Assembly (NCBI GenBank): GCA_050309775.1
Contig: JBNRMV010000001.1
Location: forward strand, 62,001 to 126,000
Reading direction: 5' to 3'
DNA: 64,000 bases
From: DTU072 sp050309775
GTDB taxonomy: Bacteria > Bacillota > Clostridia > Christensenellales > DTU072
Part shown: positions 17,416 through 26,274 of the stretch, one piece after another
Layout: every line of letters begins with the position of its first letter
How positions within the stretch are numbered: the stretch's first letter is position 1
Program-made: the position numbers and the translations under genes
Notes under the pieces: model-generated
The model's database searches: none
The model's input: only the letters and a program-made list of their open reading frames with translations
What the model was told of the DNA's origin: nothing

Positions 17416-18900
17416 ATGGCGGGTATAAGCGAAAACAATATAAGGAAAAGACCGTCGGTGAAAGGCTCACACAAAATAGCGCTGGGAGCAGGTGACTTCG
17501 GTTACAGTCTGATTTCCTCTACGGTGGCGACATATATCATGACCTTTGGAACCATGGCGGTAGGCGTCAGCGGAACCTTGATGGGCATAGCCATAGCGAT
17601 AGGCACAATTTTTGATGCCGTATCCGACCCGATTGTGGGTTATATTTCCGACAACAGCAAAAACAGATTTTTCGGCAAACGCTTTGGGTTTATGCTTTTC
17701 GGCTTGATTTTTCTTATTATGTCAAGCATCTTCATATGGGCTATTCCGTTGGATATGGCGCCGATTGGACAGTTCCTTTGGTTTGCCATAGGGCTGACGC
17801 TTATCAGAACATGCAATACATTGTATTATACACCCGTGGGCGCGCTTTCGGTAGAAATTAGCGACGACTACAATGAGCGCACGACTATCCAAACCACAAG
17901 GTCGATTTTTTATATTATCGGTATGATTTTGCCGATAGTCATCATCGGTTTTTTCCAGAACAAGTACACGGTTTATGACGAGGCAGGCAAGGTGCTTATT
18001 CCGGGACAGTTTTCCGTCCAAGGGTATATTGATTTTTCATATGTTGCCGCCGCCGTAGCTATTGTGTCCACCGCTTATCTTTTTGTCATGACCTTTTCAA
18101 ATGTGCCTCGCTTGAACGCAAAGTACATGCGTGAAGAAACCGAAGAAAGCACAAAAAAGAGTTTCAAACGAGTGTTGATTGATTTCTTCAGCGCGCTGAA
18201 GAGCAAGGACATGCGTTATATAATTTTCGGGTATTCGACATCTTTGATGTCCGCAACGCTGATTATTACGCTGGGTTTTCATCTGTTCACCTTTACTTTC
18301 AAAACTACTACTACACAGATGTACACTCTCATGGGCGGTTTGCTGCTTATGACGGTTGCAGGGCAGCCGCTCTGGATGATTTTATCGAAAAAGACCGACA
18401 GAAAAAAGACTTTGCTCATCGGGTTGATTATCAGTTTGGTGGGGTGTTTTTTGCTGTTCGCGGCTTTCTTATTGCGCGGCGTAGTAAATCCCATAATCCA
18501 AAGAGGTTTTGCCGGAGCGCTTATTATGTTGCCGCCGCTTATGATTGCCGGATTGGGTACGGGCGTGCTGTATTCGATGCCGCTGGCGCTTCTCGGCGAT
18601 GTCGTGGCAAAAGTCAGCAGGACCCAAAAAGGCGAAAAGACAGGCACATATGCCGGCATGATGACATTTGCATACAAAGTCAGCCAAGCGTTGACACAAT
18701 TTTTGGCAGGTCTTATGCTTGATGCCATAGGTTTTCAGGAGGGCAGCACAACGCAGCCGGAGAGCGTATCCTCAGCCTTGGGTTGGTTCCTTTGCATAGG
18801 GTTGATAGTGGCCGTATCCGTAGGATTTTTCATTTTCAGCAAGCTCGACATAAACAAGGAAGAAATTACCAAGATTTTGGAGGAGCAGCGCAATGCTTAA
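17416..18900 (+). CDS. GPH-family (MFS) sugar:cation symporter
   Basis: A 494-residue, about 12-helix transporter of the glycoside-pentoside-hexuronide:cation symporter family (MelB-like). Family marks include the cation-site region GTIFDAVSDPIVGYISD after helix II (about 62-78), the SKNRFFGKRFGFML loop, and the central basic loop (NAKYMREETEESTKKS) between helices 6 and 7. It probably imports a glycoside with Na+ or H+. No glycosidase lies next to it, so the substrate is open. Ends overlapping the small GNAT gene by eight bases. Confidence 0.85.
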   Translation: MAGISENNIRKRPSVKGSHKIALGAGDFGYSLISSTVATYIMTFGTMAVGVSGTLMGIAIAIGTIFDAVSDPIVGYISDNSKNRFFGKRFGFMLFGLIFLIMSSIFIWAIPLDMAPIGQFLWFAIGLTLIRTCNTLYYTPVGALSVEISDDYNERTTIQTTRSIFYIIGMILPIVIIGFFQNKYTVYDEAGKVLIPGQFSVQGYIDFSYVAAAVAIVSTAYLFVMTFSNVPRLNAKYMREETEESTKKSFKRVLIDFFSALKSKDMRYIIFGYSTSLMSATLIITLGFHLFTFTFKTTTTQMYTLMGGLLLMTVAGQPLWMILSKKTDRKKTLLIGLIISLVGCFLLFAAFLLRGVVNPIIQRGFAGALIMLPPLMIAGLGTGVLYSMPLALLGDVVAKVSRTQKGEKTGTYAGMMTFAYKVSQALTQFLAGLMLDAIGFQEGSTTQPESVSSALGWFLCIGLIVAVSVGFFIFSKLDINKEEITKILEEQRNA

Positions 18901-19264
18901 CATGTTGCCGACAAACGACAAAAAATTGTTGGACAAATTGTCCTATGAGATATTTGCAAAGCCTTTTCAAGGCGACATAGGATATGTTTTTTATGAGAAT
19001 GACGAGGCTGTGGGTTTTGCCAGGCTGGAGGTGGGGGATACCTCAACCATCATTGAAGTGGGGGTGCTGAACGAGCATCGCAAAAAGGGGCTGGGAGATT
19101 TTTTCACGCGGTCAATACTGTTTAGACTGAGCCAGATTTCCCGATATATCAGAATAGGCTATAAGAGCAGTTATTATTTGCCGATGGGCTTTGATTATGA
19201 CGAGGACGGCATGAAAATAGCCGCCGGCAAACTGGTTTTTCCGCATAACTGCAAACACTGCTAA
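18893..19264 (+). CDS. small GNAT-like acetyltransferase
   Basis: A 123-residue protein with the central part of the GNAT fold: VGFARLEVGD (strand 4) and the acetyl-CoA loop RKKGLG in VLNEHRKKGLGDFFTRSIL (about 58-76). It is shorter than typical GNATs because the N-terminal strands are reduced, so catalysis is not certain. Ends CKHC, a possible metal or disulfide pair. Starts inside the symporter gene behind GGAGGAG and lies 5 bases before the glnS ATG, so the three are probably co-transcribed. Acceptor unknown. Confidence 0.65.
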   Translation: MLNMLPTNDKKLLDKLSYEIFAKPFQGDIGYVFYENDEAVGFARLEVGDTSTIIEVGVLNEHRKKGLGDFFTRSILFRLSQISRYIRIGYKSSYYLPMGFDYDEDGMKIAAGKLVFPHNCKHC

Positions 19265-19269
19265 ATAGA

Positions 19270-20934
19270 ATGGAGGACAAAAACAAATTGATGGAAGCGT
19301 CAAATTTTATTGAGAGCATCATAATCGGGGATATTGAGAGCGGCAAGCGCAAAAAGATTATCACAAGATTTCCCCCCGAACCAAACGGATATCTGCATAT
19401 CGGACACGCAAAGAGCCTTTGCATCAACTTTGGCATAAAAGAAAAATTCGGCGGAGAGTGCAACTTGCGTTTCGACGACACCAACCCCACAAAAGAGGAT
19501 GTTGAATATGTCGATTCCATAAAGGAAGACATACAATGGCTGGGCTTTGAGTGGGACAGAGAGCGGTTTGCTTCGGATTATTTTGAAGAACTGTACAAAT
19601 ACGCCATTATGCTGATTAAAAAGGGTCTGGCTTATGTCTGTGACCTTTCGGCAGACGAAATACGCGATACACGCGGCACATTGACGGAGCCGGGACAAAA
19701 CAGCCCGTACCGGGACAGGAGCATTGAGGAGAATTTGCGGCTGTTCCAAGAAATGCGTGAAGGCAAATATGCTGACGGCGAAAAGGTGCTGCGCGCAAAA
19801 ATTGATATGGCTTCTAGCAATATGAACATGCGCGACCCTGTCATATACCGCATAATGCGCGCCCACCACCATAGGACGGGCGACGAATGGCTCATTTACC
19901 CTATGTACGACTTTGCGCATCCGCTCGGTGATGCCCTCGAGGGCATCACCCATTCCATTTGTACGCTGGAATTTGAGGACCACAGGCCGTTGTATGACTG
20001 GTTCACCAACCATTGCGGTTTTGAAGTGCCGCCGCAACAAATTGAATTTGCTCGGCTCAACATAAAGAACACCATAATGAGCAAGCGCTACCTGAAAAAA
20101 CTTGTCGACGACGGGTTTGTCAGCGGCTGGGACGACCCCCGTATGCCGACTTTGAGCGGCATGAGGAACAGAGGTTATCCGCCGCAGGCAATCAAGAATT
20201 TTTGCGGCAGAGTAGGCGTTGCAAAAGCCAATTCAGAGGTGGACAGCGGCTTATTGGATTTTTGCGTGAGGGAGCATCTGAACCAGTACGCCCCTAGGGC
20301 CATGATGGTAGAGCGCCCGTTGCGCCTTGTTGTCGACAATTGGGAGGAAGGGCGTTTTGAGGATATAGAACTGCCCAACCACCCGAATGACGAATGCGCC
20401 GGCAGTCACACCGTGCGTTTCGGCAGAGAACTCATTATAGACGAAAGAGACTTTTCACTCAATCCGCCGCCCAAATATCATAGGCTTGTAAAGGGGGGGA
20501 TGATACGGCTTAAAGGCGCATATATTTTGAAATATTCTTCGGTGGACATGAACGATGACGGCAGCGTAGCAGCCGTTCATTGCGAGTATATCGAAAGGAG
20601 CAAGAGCGGTGAAGAAAACAGCGGCATAAAGGTTAAAGCCACGGTACAATGGCTGTGCCGTGAGGACGCTGTACCGGCAAAACTCTGCAAGTACGATAGT
20701 TTGCTTGAAGACGAAACAGAAGACAAAACCAGATTTGAAGACAGGCTCAACGAAAATTCACTTGAAATAGTTGACGGTGCGCTGGTAGAGTCCTATTTGA
20801 TGTCACAACCTGTGGGTTCGTGCTTCCAATTTATGTGCGAGGCGTATTATAAGCTTGCCGCAAAGGGAAATAATGGCATGGAATTTTACAGAATTGTCGA
20901 ATTAAAGGATAGTTTTAAGCCAGTTAACCTATAA
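19270..20934 (+). CDS. glnS: glutaminyl-tRNA synthetase
   Basis: Class I synthetase that charges tRNA-Gln directly. RFPPEPNGYLHIGHAKS carries the HIGH motif; the KMSKS equivalent is MSKR in NTIMSKRYLKK (about 270); the C-terminal anticodon-binding beta-barrels follow. Full length. Start is ambiguous: the first ATG (19270) has no ribosome site, while GGAGG at 19272-19276 would serve the ATG at 19291 or the TTG at 19288; homologues fit the 19291 start (MEASNFIESII). Its presence suggests Gln-tRNA need not be made by GatCAB alone. Confidence 0.95.
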   Translation: MEDKNKLMEASNFIESIIIGDIESGKRKKIITRFPPEPNGYLHIGHAKSLCINFGIKEKFGGECNLRFDDTNPTKEDVEYVDSIKEDIQWLGFEWDRERFASDYFEELYKYAIMLIKKGLAYVCDLSADEIRDTRGTLTEPGQNSPYRDRSIEENLRLFQEMREGKYADGEKVLRAKIDMASSNMNMRDPVIYRIMRAHHHRTGDEWLIYPMYDFAHPLGDALEGITHSICTLEFEDHRPLYDWFTNHCGFEVPPQQIEFARLNIKNTIMSKRYLKKLVDDGFVSGWDDPRMPTLSGMRNRGYPPQAIKNFCGRVGVAKANSEVDSGLLDFCVREHLNQYAPRAMMVERPLRLVVDNWEEGRFEDIELPNHPNDECAGSHTVRFGRELIIDERDFSLNPPPKYHRLVKGGMIRLKGAYILKYSSVDMNDDGSVAAVHCEYIERSKSGEENSGIKVKATVQWLCREDAVPAKLCKYDSLLEDETEDKTRFEDRLNENSLEIVDGALVESYLMSQPVGSCFQFMCEAYYKLAAKGNNGMEFYRIVELKDSFKPVNL

Positions 20935-20991
20935 CTAGACAAGAAATAATAAAATTCTTAAAATAAAATTAAAATAAGTTGCGTAAACCTA

Positions 20992-21020
20992 TTGAATTAT
21001 TTTTATTTTAATTATATAAT
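20992..21020 (+). promoter_or_regulatory. promoter of the four-helix paralogue cluster
   Basis: TTGAAT (20992-20997), 17-base spacer, TATAAT (21015-21020) in a strongly AT-rich 140-base gap; start codon 62 bases downstream behind AAAGGAG. Confidence 0.75.
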
Positions 21021-21081
21021 AAATGATATATGTAAAATTGGCTAAGTGCTGATTAAAAGACCTGTCGAAAGGAGAAATATA

Positions 21082-22995
21082 ATGAGTAAGCCCGAAATGA
21101 TTATGAACCAAGAAGAGCAATTCAGTACGCCTGCGAAAAGCGGAGAGCTCGAGGCTACGAAGGATACTTTTGAAAAAGAGGCTCAAATAAGTTTGGACAG
21201 AGAAAGACTTACTTATATTTGCGACTATTGCGGCAAGGTCAACAGCGTGGATTCCGCCAGATGCTCAAGATGCGGCAAGAGGCGCCCCCGCAGCGAATAC
21301 ATAAAGGCCATAAACACAATCAAAGAAGCCAAAGCGGCGCAACAAAATTATGCGGCGGAAGAAGCCGCCAGACAGGCAGAATTTGAACAGGCCGAAAAAT
21401 TTATCCAAGAAAACAAAGAAAAAATACTTGCCCAAAGAGAAGAGGCGCAGAAGATGGCTGTTGTAAGGCTTGTCGAAGAAAGAGTCGCCGACGAGAAACA
21501 GCAATTGGAAGCAAGAGAAGAAACCAGAATTGACCAAGAACGCGAGAATGCCAAGAAGATGGCGGCAAGAGAAGCCGTGCTTCAGATTATTGCAGCAGAG
21601 AAGTATGCAGACGAGGTCATTCACCAAACCAAGAAAGAAGCCTCTCAGGCTATACTGGCAGCCAAAGCCGAGCTGGAGCAGCTGGACAAGACTTTTGACG
21701 AAAGAATCAAAGCAGAGCGCCAAAAAGCTATTGATATCGCCGCAGAAAAACTTGTGGCGGAGAGAGCAGGTATAGAGCAGTTTGCCTTTGAACAGATAGA
21801 ACTGCACAAGCAAGACGCAGAGAAAGCCGCAACCGAGAAGGTGCTTGCTGAGCGTGACGAGTCCGAGAAAATGGCAGCCAGAAGAGCAGTGTTGCAGATT
21901 ATTGCCGCAGAGAAAGCCGCCGAGGACGAACTAAGAATCACCAAAGAAGCTCTTAGCAGAGCGGCTTTGCGGAGAATAGAAGAAGAAAAAGAAGTCGCTC
22001 AAAGAGACGCCGCCGCCAAATTCCTTGCCGAAAGACAAGGCATAGAGAAAGCTGCGGAAGAGAGAATAAGAGCCGAGAGAGAGTCCGTCAAGAGACTTCT
22101 TGAGGAGAAAAGGGCGCTGGACAAAACACCTTTCGGATACATGCCGAACAGCGGACATTCCCAGACCAACCAGGTCGTTCAGCCTTTTGTTATCGTTCCC
22201 TATGTGAATGCCAATCAGCCCTTGTTGCAATACAAGCCCAATCAACTCTATCGTTTTGTACCCAATACATACGAGGAGCAGCTTGCCGCACAAGAAAAAG
22301 CAAAGAAAGACCTTCAGGTCATGCTGGAGGGACCAAAGCCCACCGAGGAAGAACTTGAAAGGATTATCGCCAAAAAACAAGAACAAAAACTTGCAGTCGA
22401 AGAAGAAATTAACATGCTTTCAGCCGTCGACAAAAACAAAAAGCCAGCCCCCAAGGCGCTAGTGAAAGGCAAGCGCAGAACAAGGCTGACTTCGCTGTTT
22501 GTCAGCATCTTTATCCTTGCTTTGGGCGCATTGCTGTGGTTTTTCCCGTTGCTGCCTAAGACTGTTTATGACGGCAGCAATCTTAATTTAATAACAGGTT
22601 TCGGAATGCTCGTTCAGAACGGCATAAACGACATATTCGGCACAAACTTTGCATTCATTGCAACAAGCACCTATGTTGACTTTATTACCGAAATTCAGTA
22701 CATGGGCGGAGTAGTGCTTCCCTTCGGACTTTTCCTTGCGCTTATAACATACATAGTATTGCTGATTAAATCAATCGTCAGACTGATTACCGGCAACGCA
22801 AGAAGCGGCGGCTCATTCTTAGCCGTACTGGCATTTGTATTCGTCCAAATGACAATACTTGGCATTTATTTGCTTACAAAACCCGCCGAATTTGATTTCC
22901 TGTCCAACATACAATATGGCATGTATGCCCTTGAGGGCGCCGGCATTGCCATACTTGTCAGCAGCCTATTCGGAAGAAAAAACCGTTTCAGATAA
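21082..22995 (+). CDS. cluster protein A: zinc ribbon, coiled coil, VQP motif, four-helix membrane domain
   Basis: Unrecognised 637-residue protein with four parts. (1) A RanBP2-like zinc ribbon, CxxC-x3-N-x6-CxxC with cysteines 47, 50, 61 and 64. (2) A charged coiled coil (about 75-345) containing an internal duplication: MAAREAVLQIIAAEK near 160 recurs as MAARRAVLQIIAAEK 104 residues later, with KxLAERxxIE repeats. (3) The cluster's proline motif, VVQPFVIVPYVNANQPLLQY, about 365-384. (4) Four hydrophobic helices at about 470-490, 543-568, 580-600 and 617-632, with a long loop after the first. A basic KGKRRTR before helix 1 suggests the N-terminal 465 residues are cytoplasmic. ATG chosen for its AAAGGAG site. 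First gene of an eight-gene unit. Confidence 0.85.
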   Translation: MSKPEMIMNQEEQFSTPAKSGELEATKDTFEKEAQISLDRERLTYICDYCGKVNSVDSARCSRCGKRRPRSEYIKAINTIKEAKAAQQNYAAEEAARQAEFEQAEKFIQENKEKILAQREEAQKMAVVRLVEERVADEKQQLEAREETRIDQERENAKKMAAREAVLQIIAAEKYADEVIHQTKKEASQAILAAKAELEQLDKTFDERIKAERQKAIDIAAEKLVAERAGIEQFAFEQIELHKQDAEKAATEKVLAERDESEKMAARRAVLQIIAAEKAAEDELRITKEALSRAALRRIEEEKEVAQRDAAAKFLAERQGIEKAAEERIRAERESVKRLLEEKRALDKTPFGYMPNSGHSQTNQVVQPFVIVPYVNANQPLLQYKPNQLYRFVPNTYEEQLAAQEKAKKDLQVMLEGPKPTEEELERIIAKKQEQKLAVEEEINMLSAVDKNKKPAPKALVKGKRRTRLTSLFVSIFILALGALLWFFPLLPKTVYDGSNLNLITGFGMLVQNGINDIFGTNFAFIATSTYVDFITEIQYMGGVVLPFGLFLALITYIVLLIKSIVRLITGNARSGGSFLAVLAFVFVQMTILGIYLLTKPAEFDFLSNIQYGMYALEGAGIAILVSSLFGRKNRFR

Positions 22996-23079
22996 CAAAG
23001 CGCAACAAAAATAGGGATTAACGCCGGTTTATTGTAATAAGGATATATTATATATATTAAGATAAAGGAGTAATGTGCT

Positions 23080-23877
23080 ATGCCAAACAAGAAGAACACC
23101 AACCAGACTCTGCCGAAGAGTTTTGAGGAGCTGTCAGATGTGGAGTTTATCGCTTATGCCGATTATTTGAGTTCACCATACTACAAGGCATATATTCGAG
23201 CAAAAAACTCAAGCAGCATAATCAGCCAAGACAATCTCTATGCCGCTCCCAACTCAAGAGAAGCAGAGTGTGTTTCGTACAGAAGGAGAAAGGCATTCTT
23301 AGCGCTTATTGTCATTTTTATGGCTGCTATTCTTGCCATTGGTGTTCTAGGCTATTTGGGTACCATAGTGCCTGAATATGTGTCTGCTTTTACTAAGATT
23401 GACGGCGAAACAAAAACATATGTAGGCATTACCGACCCCGTATTGGCAGCGCTCAACAAGTTTGCGGGTATGGACATGGATAGTGTTTTTTATGCCGATT
23501 GGAAAGATATGCCGGCAGACGCAAATATCGCCACTAAGATAGCTTTCATTGGCTTGCCCATAGCTTCGGCGCTGGTACTGTTGCTTGCTCTTATTATCTT
23601 TATTGTAGCCATAGCCGCGCTTGCCAAGAAAGGCATCGAAAAAGGATATGTCGCCAAAAAACTGAAATTTGGGTTTTTGTCCTTGTTGATGTTCCTGTTC
23701 TCATTGTTTATTGCCGCCTGCGGCGTCATATGGAACGGAGCAGGGTTGGGAGAGATAGTAGGTTTCTTTACATTCGAGACCACAAAGATATATGCCGGAT
23801 TTGGTTTGTTTGGTATAGTCGGACTGTCGTTACTCAGCATGATATGCAATTGGCTTTCCTACAAGAAAGTTAAGTAG
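23080..23877 (+). CDS. cluster protein B: four-helix membrane protein
   Basis: Unrecognised, 265 residues. Soluble N-terminus (1-66, tyrosine-rich, FEELSDVEFIAYADYL), basic SYRRRKAF, then helices at about 71-92, 153-182, 196-216 and 238-258. The loop between helices 1 and 2 is about 60 residues and should be extracytoplasmic; the 2-3 loop is lysine-rich and cytoplasmic, as in the other cluster proteins. It lacks the VQP motif in its N-terminus, but the next gene encodes that motif as a separate 68-residue protein. Strong AAAGGAG ribosome site. Confidence 0.8.
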   Translation: MPNKKNTNQTLPKSFEELSDVEFIAYADYLSSPYYKAYIRAKNSSSIISQDNLYAAPNSREAECVSYRRRKAFLALIVIFMAAILAIGVLGYLGTIVPEYVSAFTKIDGETKTYVGITDPVLAALNKFAGMDMDSVFYADWKDMPADANIATKIAFIGLPIASALVLLLALIIFIVAIAALAKKGIEKGYVAKKLKFGFLSLLMFLFSLFIAACGVIWNGAGLGEIVGFFTFETTKIYAGFGLFGIVGLSLLSMICNWLSYKKVK

Positions 23878-23906
23878 CCGGAATTTTTCATTAAAAGGAG
23901 ATTGCT

Positions 23907-24113
23907 ATGTCTAAGAAATCAAAAATGGAGCAGGTACAACCCCCAAGAAGAACTATGACGGCGTCATACCGTATCATAAGCCCAACGGGAGCAATTCCCG
24001 TGGCAAGACCCTCAAGCAACATTCAGCTTACTCCCATTGTGCAGCCGGTATCGTTTGTACCGTACTCCACTCAGGGACAACCCATGCTGACGCTTGACGA
24101 CGAAAACTATTAA
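23907..24113 (+). CDS. cluster protein C: stand-alone VQP-motif small protein
   Basis: 68 residues, no transmembrane helix, lysine/arginine-rich start (MSKKSKMEQ), then IPVARPSSNIQLTPIVQP and VSFVPYSTQGQPML, ending acidic (DDENY). The same motif in nearly the same words appears in proteins E, F, H and, reduced, A and G. It follows protein B by 29 bases with its own AAAAGGAG site. Composition suggests an unfolded docking peptide. Real coding is supported by the strong ribosome site and by protein-level conservation with protein E despite different codons. Confidence 0.8.
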   Translation: MSKKSKMEQVQPPRRTMTASYRIISPTGAIPVARPSSNIQLTPIVQPVSFVPYSTQGQPMLTLDDENY

Positions 24114-24172
24114 ACCCTCGCACGAAAGGACCTTTCCGAGTTTTCATAACGCATGAGAAATCGGAGCGGCGC

Positions 24173-24203
24173 AAGCCTCAGGACGGACAGAAACGAGGCT
24201 TTT
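24173..24203 (+). terminator. weak hairpin terminator or attenuator inside the cluster
   Basis: AAGCCTC (24173-24179) pairs with GAGGCTT (24195-24201) across a 15-base loop, followed by only a few T. It sits in the one long gap of the cluster (24114-24312), which also has AT-rich sequence that could hold an internal promoter; none matches well. Confidence 0.4.
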
Positions 24204-24312
24204 GCCAAAATATTAGATACAAAATGTTATTGAAGTTTTGTTGCTCATATGTTAGACTTTATTAGTGTGACAAAGCTCAAAACAATGAAAATTACCCAAT
24301 AGGGAGCGCAAA

Positions 24313-25257
24313 ATGGCATCAAAAGGAAAGAAGACACAGAATAAAGTTGCATACGGGAGCAGACCCGGGGTGCCCTATTCGCGTGCGCCGATGTCCCCTA
24401 TGGGGGGCGCTTATTGCGGCGGTGCGCAACGGCCGGCTTTGGATAAGAAGAGAGCCAACAACAAAAGAAACAAAAAGAAAGGCAGAAAAGACCCGAATAG
24501 CGTTTATCGCAGAGAAAAAGAAAAACGCATCAGAAGAGGCAGAGATTATTTCTTCGTAATGAGGAAGTTTGTCTGTTTCTTGATGTTTTTGTTATTTGCC
24601 CTGTGCATAGCCTTGTTTGCGGTGGGATACCTGAATTTGTTCCCGCAATACACTTCGCTTTATGTTGAGCCGGATTATACGCCGAAAGACCAACGTGTGC
24701 AGGAGGAGATTGACGGAGAACTTGTCGATTATGTCGACCAAAGCCAGCATTTCACTACCGTAGACCCGATATTCGGTCTGCTGAAAAAGATACCTTTGCC
24801 TTTCTTGCAGAACCTCGGCGCTTCGCCAAAGTACACGCAGATGGCGGCTAAGGCAGAGGGCGGCAATACGGATTTGATACCCTCAATTGCTCTGGAATAT
24901 TTTCCCGTTGCCCTTTTGCTGTTCATAATAGTTGCGCTAATAAACATGTTCAAAGCATTCTTTGCTTTGTTCGGAAGACGAATATATCGTTTGTTCGGCT
25001 TAAGCGCTATATTCATGATAATATTTGCCGTCATAACAGCCATAGCCGGAGTGGCGCTGAATATGCCGGCGGAGCAAGCATCACTGGATTTCGCAAAAAT
25101 TGTGCCGTTCTTTACGGACTATTTGCTGAAACCTGCTGAAGGCGGCGGAACCAATGCGGCGGGCTTTGCGCTGTTGGCAATGATAGCGCTGCCCGTAATT
25201 ATATTGATGCTGTCATTATTTGCCAAGAAAAAAGTACCATTTAGCATTTTTGATTAA
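24313..25257 (+). CDS. cluster protein D: four-helix membrane protein with basic head
   Basis: Unrecognised, 314 residues. A very basic, Gly/Pro-rich N-terminus (1-78, with KKRANNKRNKKKGRKD) precedes helices at about 85-108, 195-218, 226-250 and 284-305. The loop after helix 1 is long (about 85 residues) and contains FPQYTSLYVEPDY. Like protein B it lacks the VQP motif and is followed at once by a separate small motif protein (E). The basic head could bind nucleic acid or anionic lipid; this is inference. GGGAG site eight bases before the ATG. Confidence 0.8.
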   Translation: MASKGKKTQNKVAYGSRPGVPYSRAPMSPMGGAYCGGAQRPALDKKRANNKRNKKKGRKDPNSVYRREKEKRIRRGRDYFFVMRKFVCFLMFLLFALCIALFAVGYLNLFPQYTSLYVEPDYTPKDQRVQEEIDGELVDYVDQSQHFTTVDPIFGLLKKIPLPFLQNLGASPKYTQMAAKAEGGNTDLIPSIALEYFPVALLLFIIVALINMFKAFFALFGRRIYRLFGLSAIFMIIFAVITAIAGVALNMPAEQASLDFAKIVPFFTDYLLKPAEGGGTNAAGFALLAMIALPVIILMLSLFAKKKVPFSIFD

Positions 25258-25276
25258 ATGCCAAAAAGGAGTAGCT

Positions 25277-25495
25277 ATGTCAAAGAAGAATAAAAAGAAT
25301 ATTGAGCCGGCGCCCGCGCCCGCAAGAAGACCTGTCGGACCGCAGATTATCTATGGCAGAGTGCCGGGTACTGTGCCTGTGGCAAGACCGGCATCAAACA
25401 TACAGCTGACGCCGATTGTGCAACCCATTGCCTTCGTACCGTATGGCACAGGCGCGCAACCGTTGCTTGTCATGGATGACGAATACGATCGCTAA
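25277..25495 (+). CDS. cluster protein E: stand-alone VQP-motif small protein
   Basis: 72 residues from the ATG at 25277 (AAAAAGGAG upstream; an earlier in-frame start inside protein D is unlikely). MSKKNKKN head, proline/alanine linker, then TVPVARPASNIQLTPIVQP, IAFVPYGTGAQPLL, acidic end DDEYDR. It parallels protein C over its entire length, so C and E are paralogues that each follow a motif-less membrane protein. No transmembrane helix, no known domain. Confidence 0.8.
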   Translation: MSKKNKKNIEPAPAPARRPVGPQIIYGRVPGTVPVARPASNIQLTPIVQPIAFVPYGTGAQPLLVMDDEYDR

Positions 25496-25531
25496 AAGAA
25501 TATTATTCATCTCGAAAAGGAGAGAACAGTT

Positions 25532-26236
25532 ATGTCAAATAAAGTAAAAAATGCGCCGATGGCTTGCAGCGATAACGAGTGGATTGAAGAGGAGTTTTCC
25601 GGTGAAAAACAAAATGCGTCCCAGACCCCCTCGGCTTTTCAACTTGCTCCTATTGTACAACCGCTAGCCATTGTACCGTTCAACACGCAGGAACAGCCTC
25701 TGTTTCAATATGGCAGCAGCTATGACCTCAATCAGGCGAGAGAGGATATTGCCGCCGGTTTTGAGGAAGACGAACCGGTTCAAGTCTATGCTCCGATTGA
25801 GAAAAGAGTGCGTTTTGTGCCGATATTTTTAGCCGTGTTGAGCCTCCTTATTGTAGGAGTGCTGGTGCTTGGCGAATTTGCGCTACAACAATATCTTGTG
25901 TTGACACCCGGCATGAGCGGATACGCTTATGTCATGGCCCTCATAAATAAAATAAGCGGCACTATCGTAATAGCCGACCTGGTACTTCCGGGCGCGGTGG
26001 CTATTGTGGCAGTGTTTTCGGTGCTGAACATTTTGGCTTCGCTGGTAAAGATGAAATCAAGAGGAGCTTGCGCTTTCTCAAAAATATGCCTGTTCTTTAT
26101 GCTTACTTTCTCCCTTGTACTCGTTCTTATTTGCCTTATGAACGAAGTAGAGATGGGCTATGGATTGTATGCCGTGGCAGGCTTGTCCTTCCTTTCGCTG
26201 GTGATAGGATATCTGGCAAAAAAGGACAGAAAATAA
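25532..26236 (+). CDS. cluster protein F: VQP motif fused to four-helix membrane domain
   Basis: Unrecognised, 234 residues. The motif FQLAPIVQPLAIVPF and NTQEQPLFQY lies at 36-60, then an acidic linker (70-85), basic KRVRF, and helices at about 96-117, 148-172, 183-203 and 211-229. This is the shortest fused version and shows the minimal architecture: motif, linker, four helices. Strong AAAAGGAG site. It supports the view that separate proteins C and E partner the motif-less proteins B and D. Confidence 0.8.
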   Translation: MSNKVKNAPMACSDNEWIEEEFSGEKQNASQTPSAFQLAPIVQPLAIVPFNTQEQPLFQYGSSYDLNQAREDIAAGFEEDEPVQVYAPIEKRVRFVPIFLAVLSLLIVGVLVLGEFALQQYLVLTPGMSGYAYVMALINKISGTIVIADLVLPGAVAIVAVFSVLNILASLVKMKSRGACAFSKICLFFMLTFSLVLVLICLMNEVEMGYGLYAVAGLSFLSLVIGYLAKKDRK

Positions 26237-26274
26237 GCAGGCATTGACCTAAGCAAAAAGGAGTGTATTACACG

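Noticed and set aside
21559..21915. CRISPR-like or tandem DNA repeat
   Set aside because: The similarity is at protein level within a coiled coil (312-base spacing, diverged codons), not a nucleotide array.
24114..24312. Small RNA or further motif gene in the largest gap of the cluster
   Set aside because: No start codon with ribosome site and no VQP-like translation in any frame; only a weak hairpin was seen.
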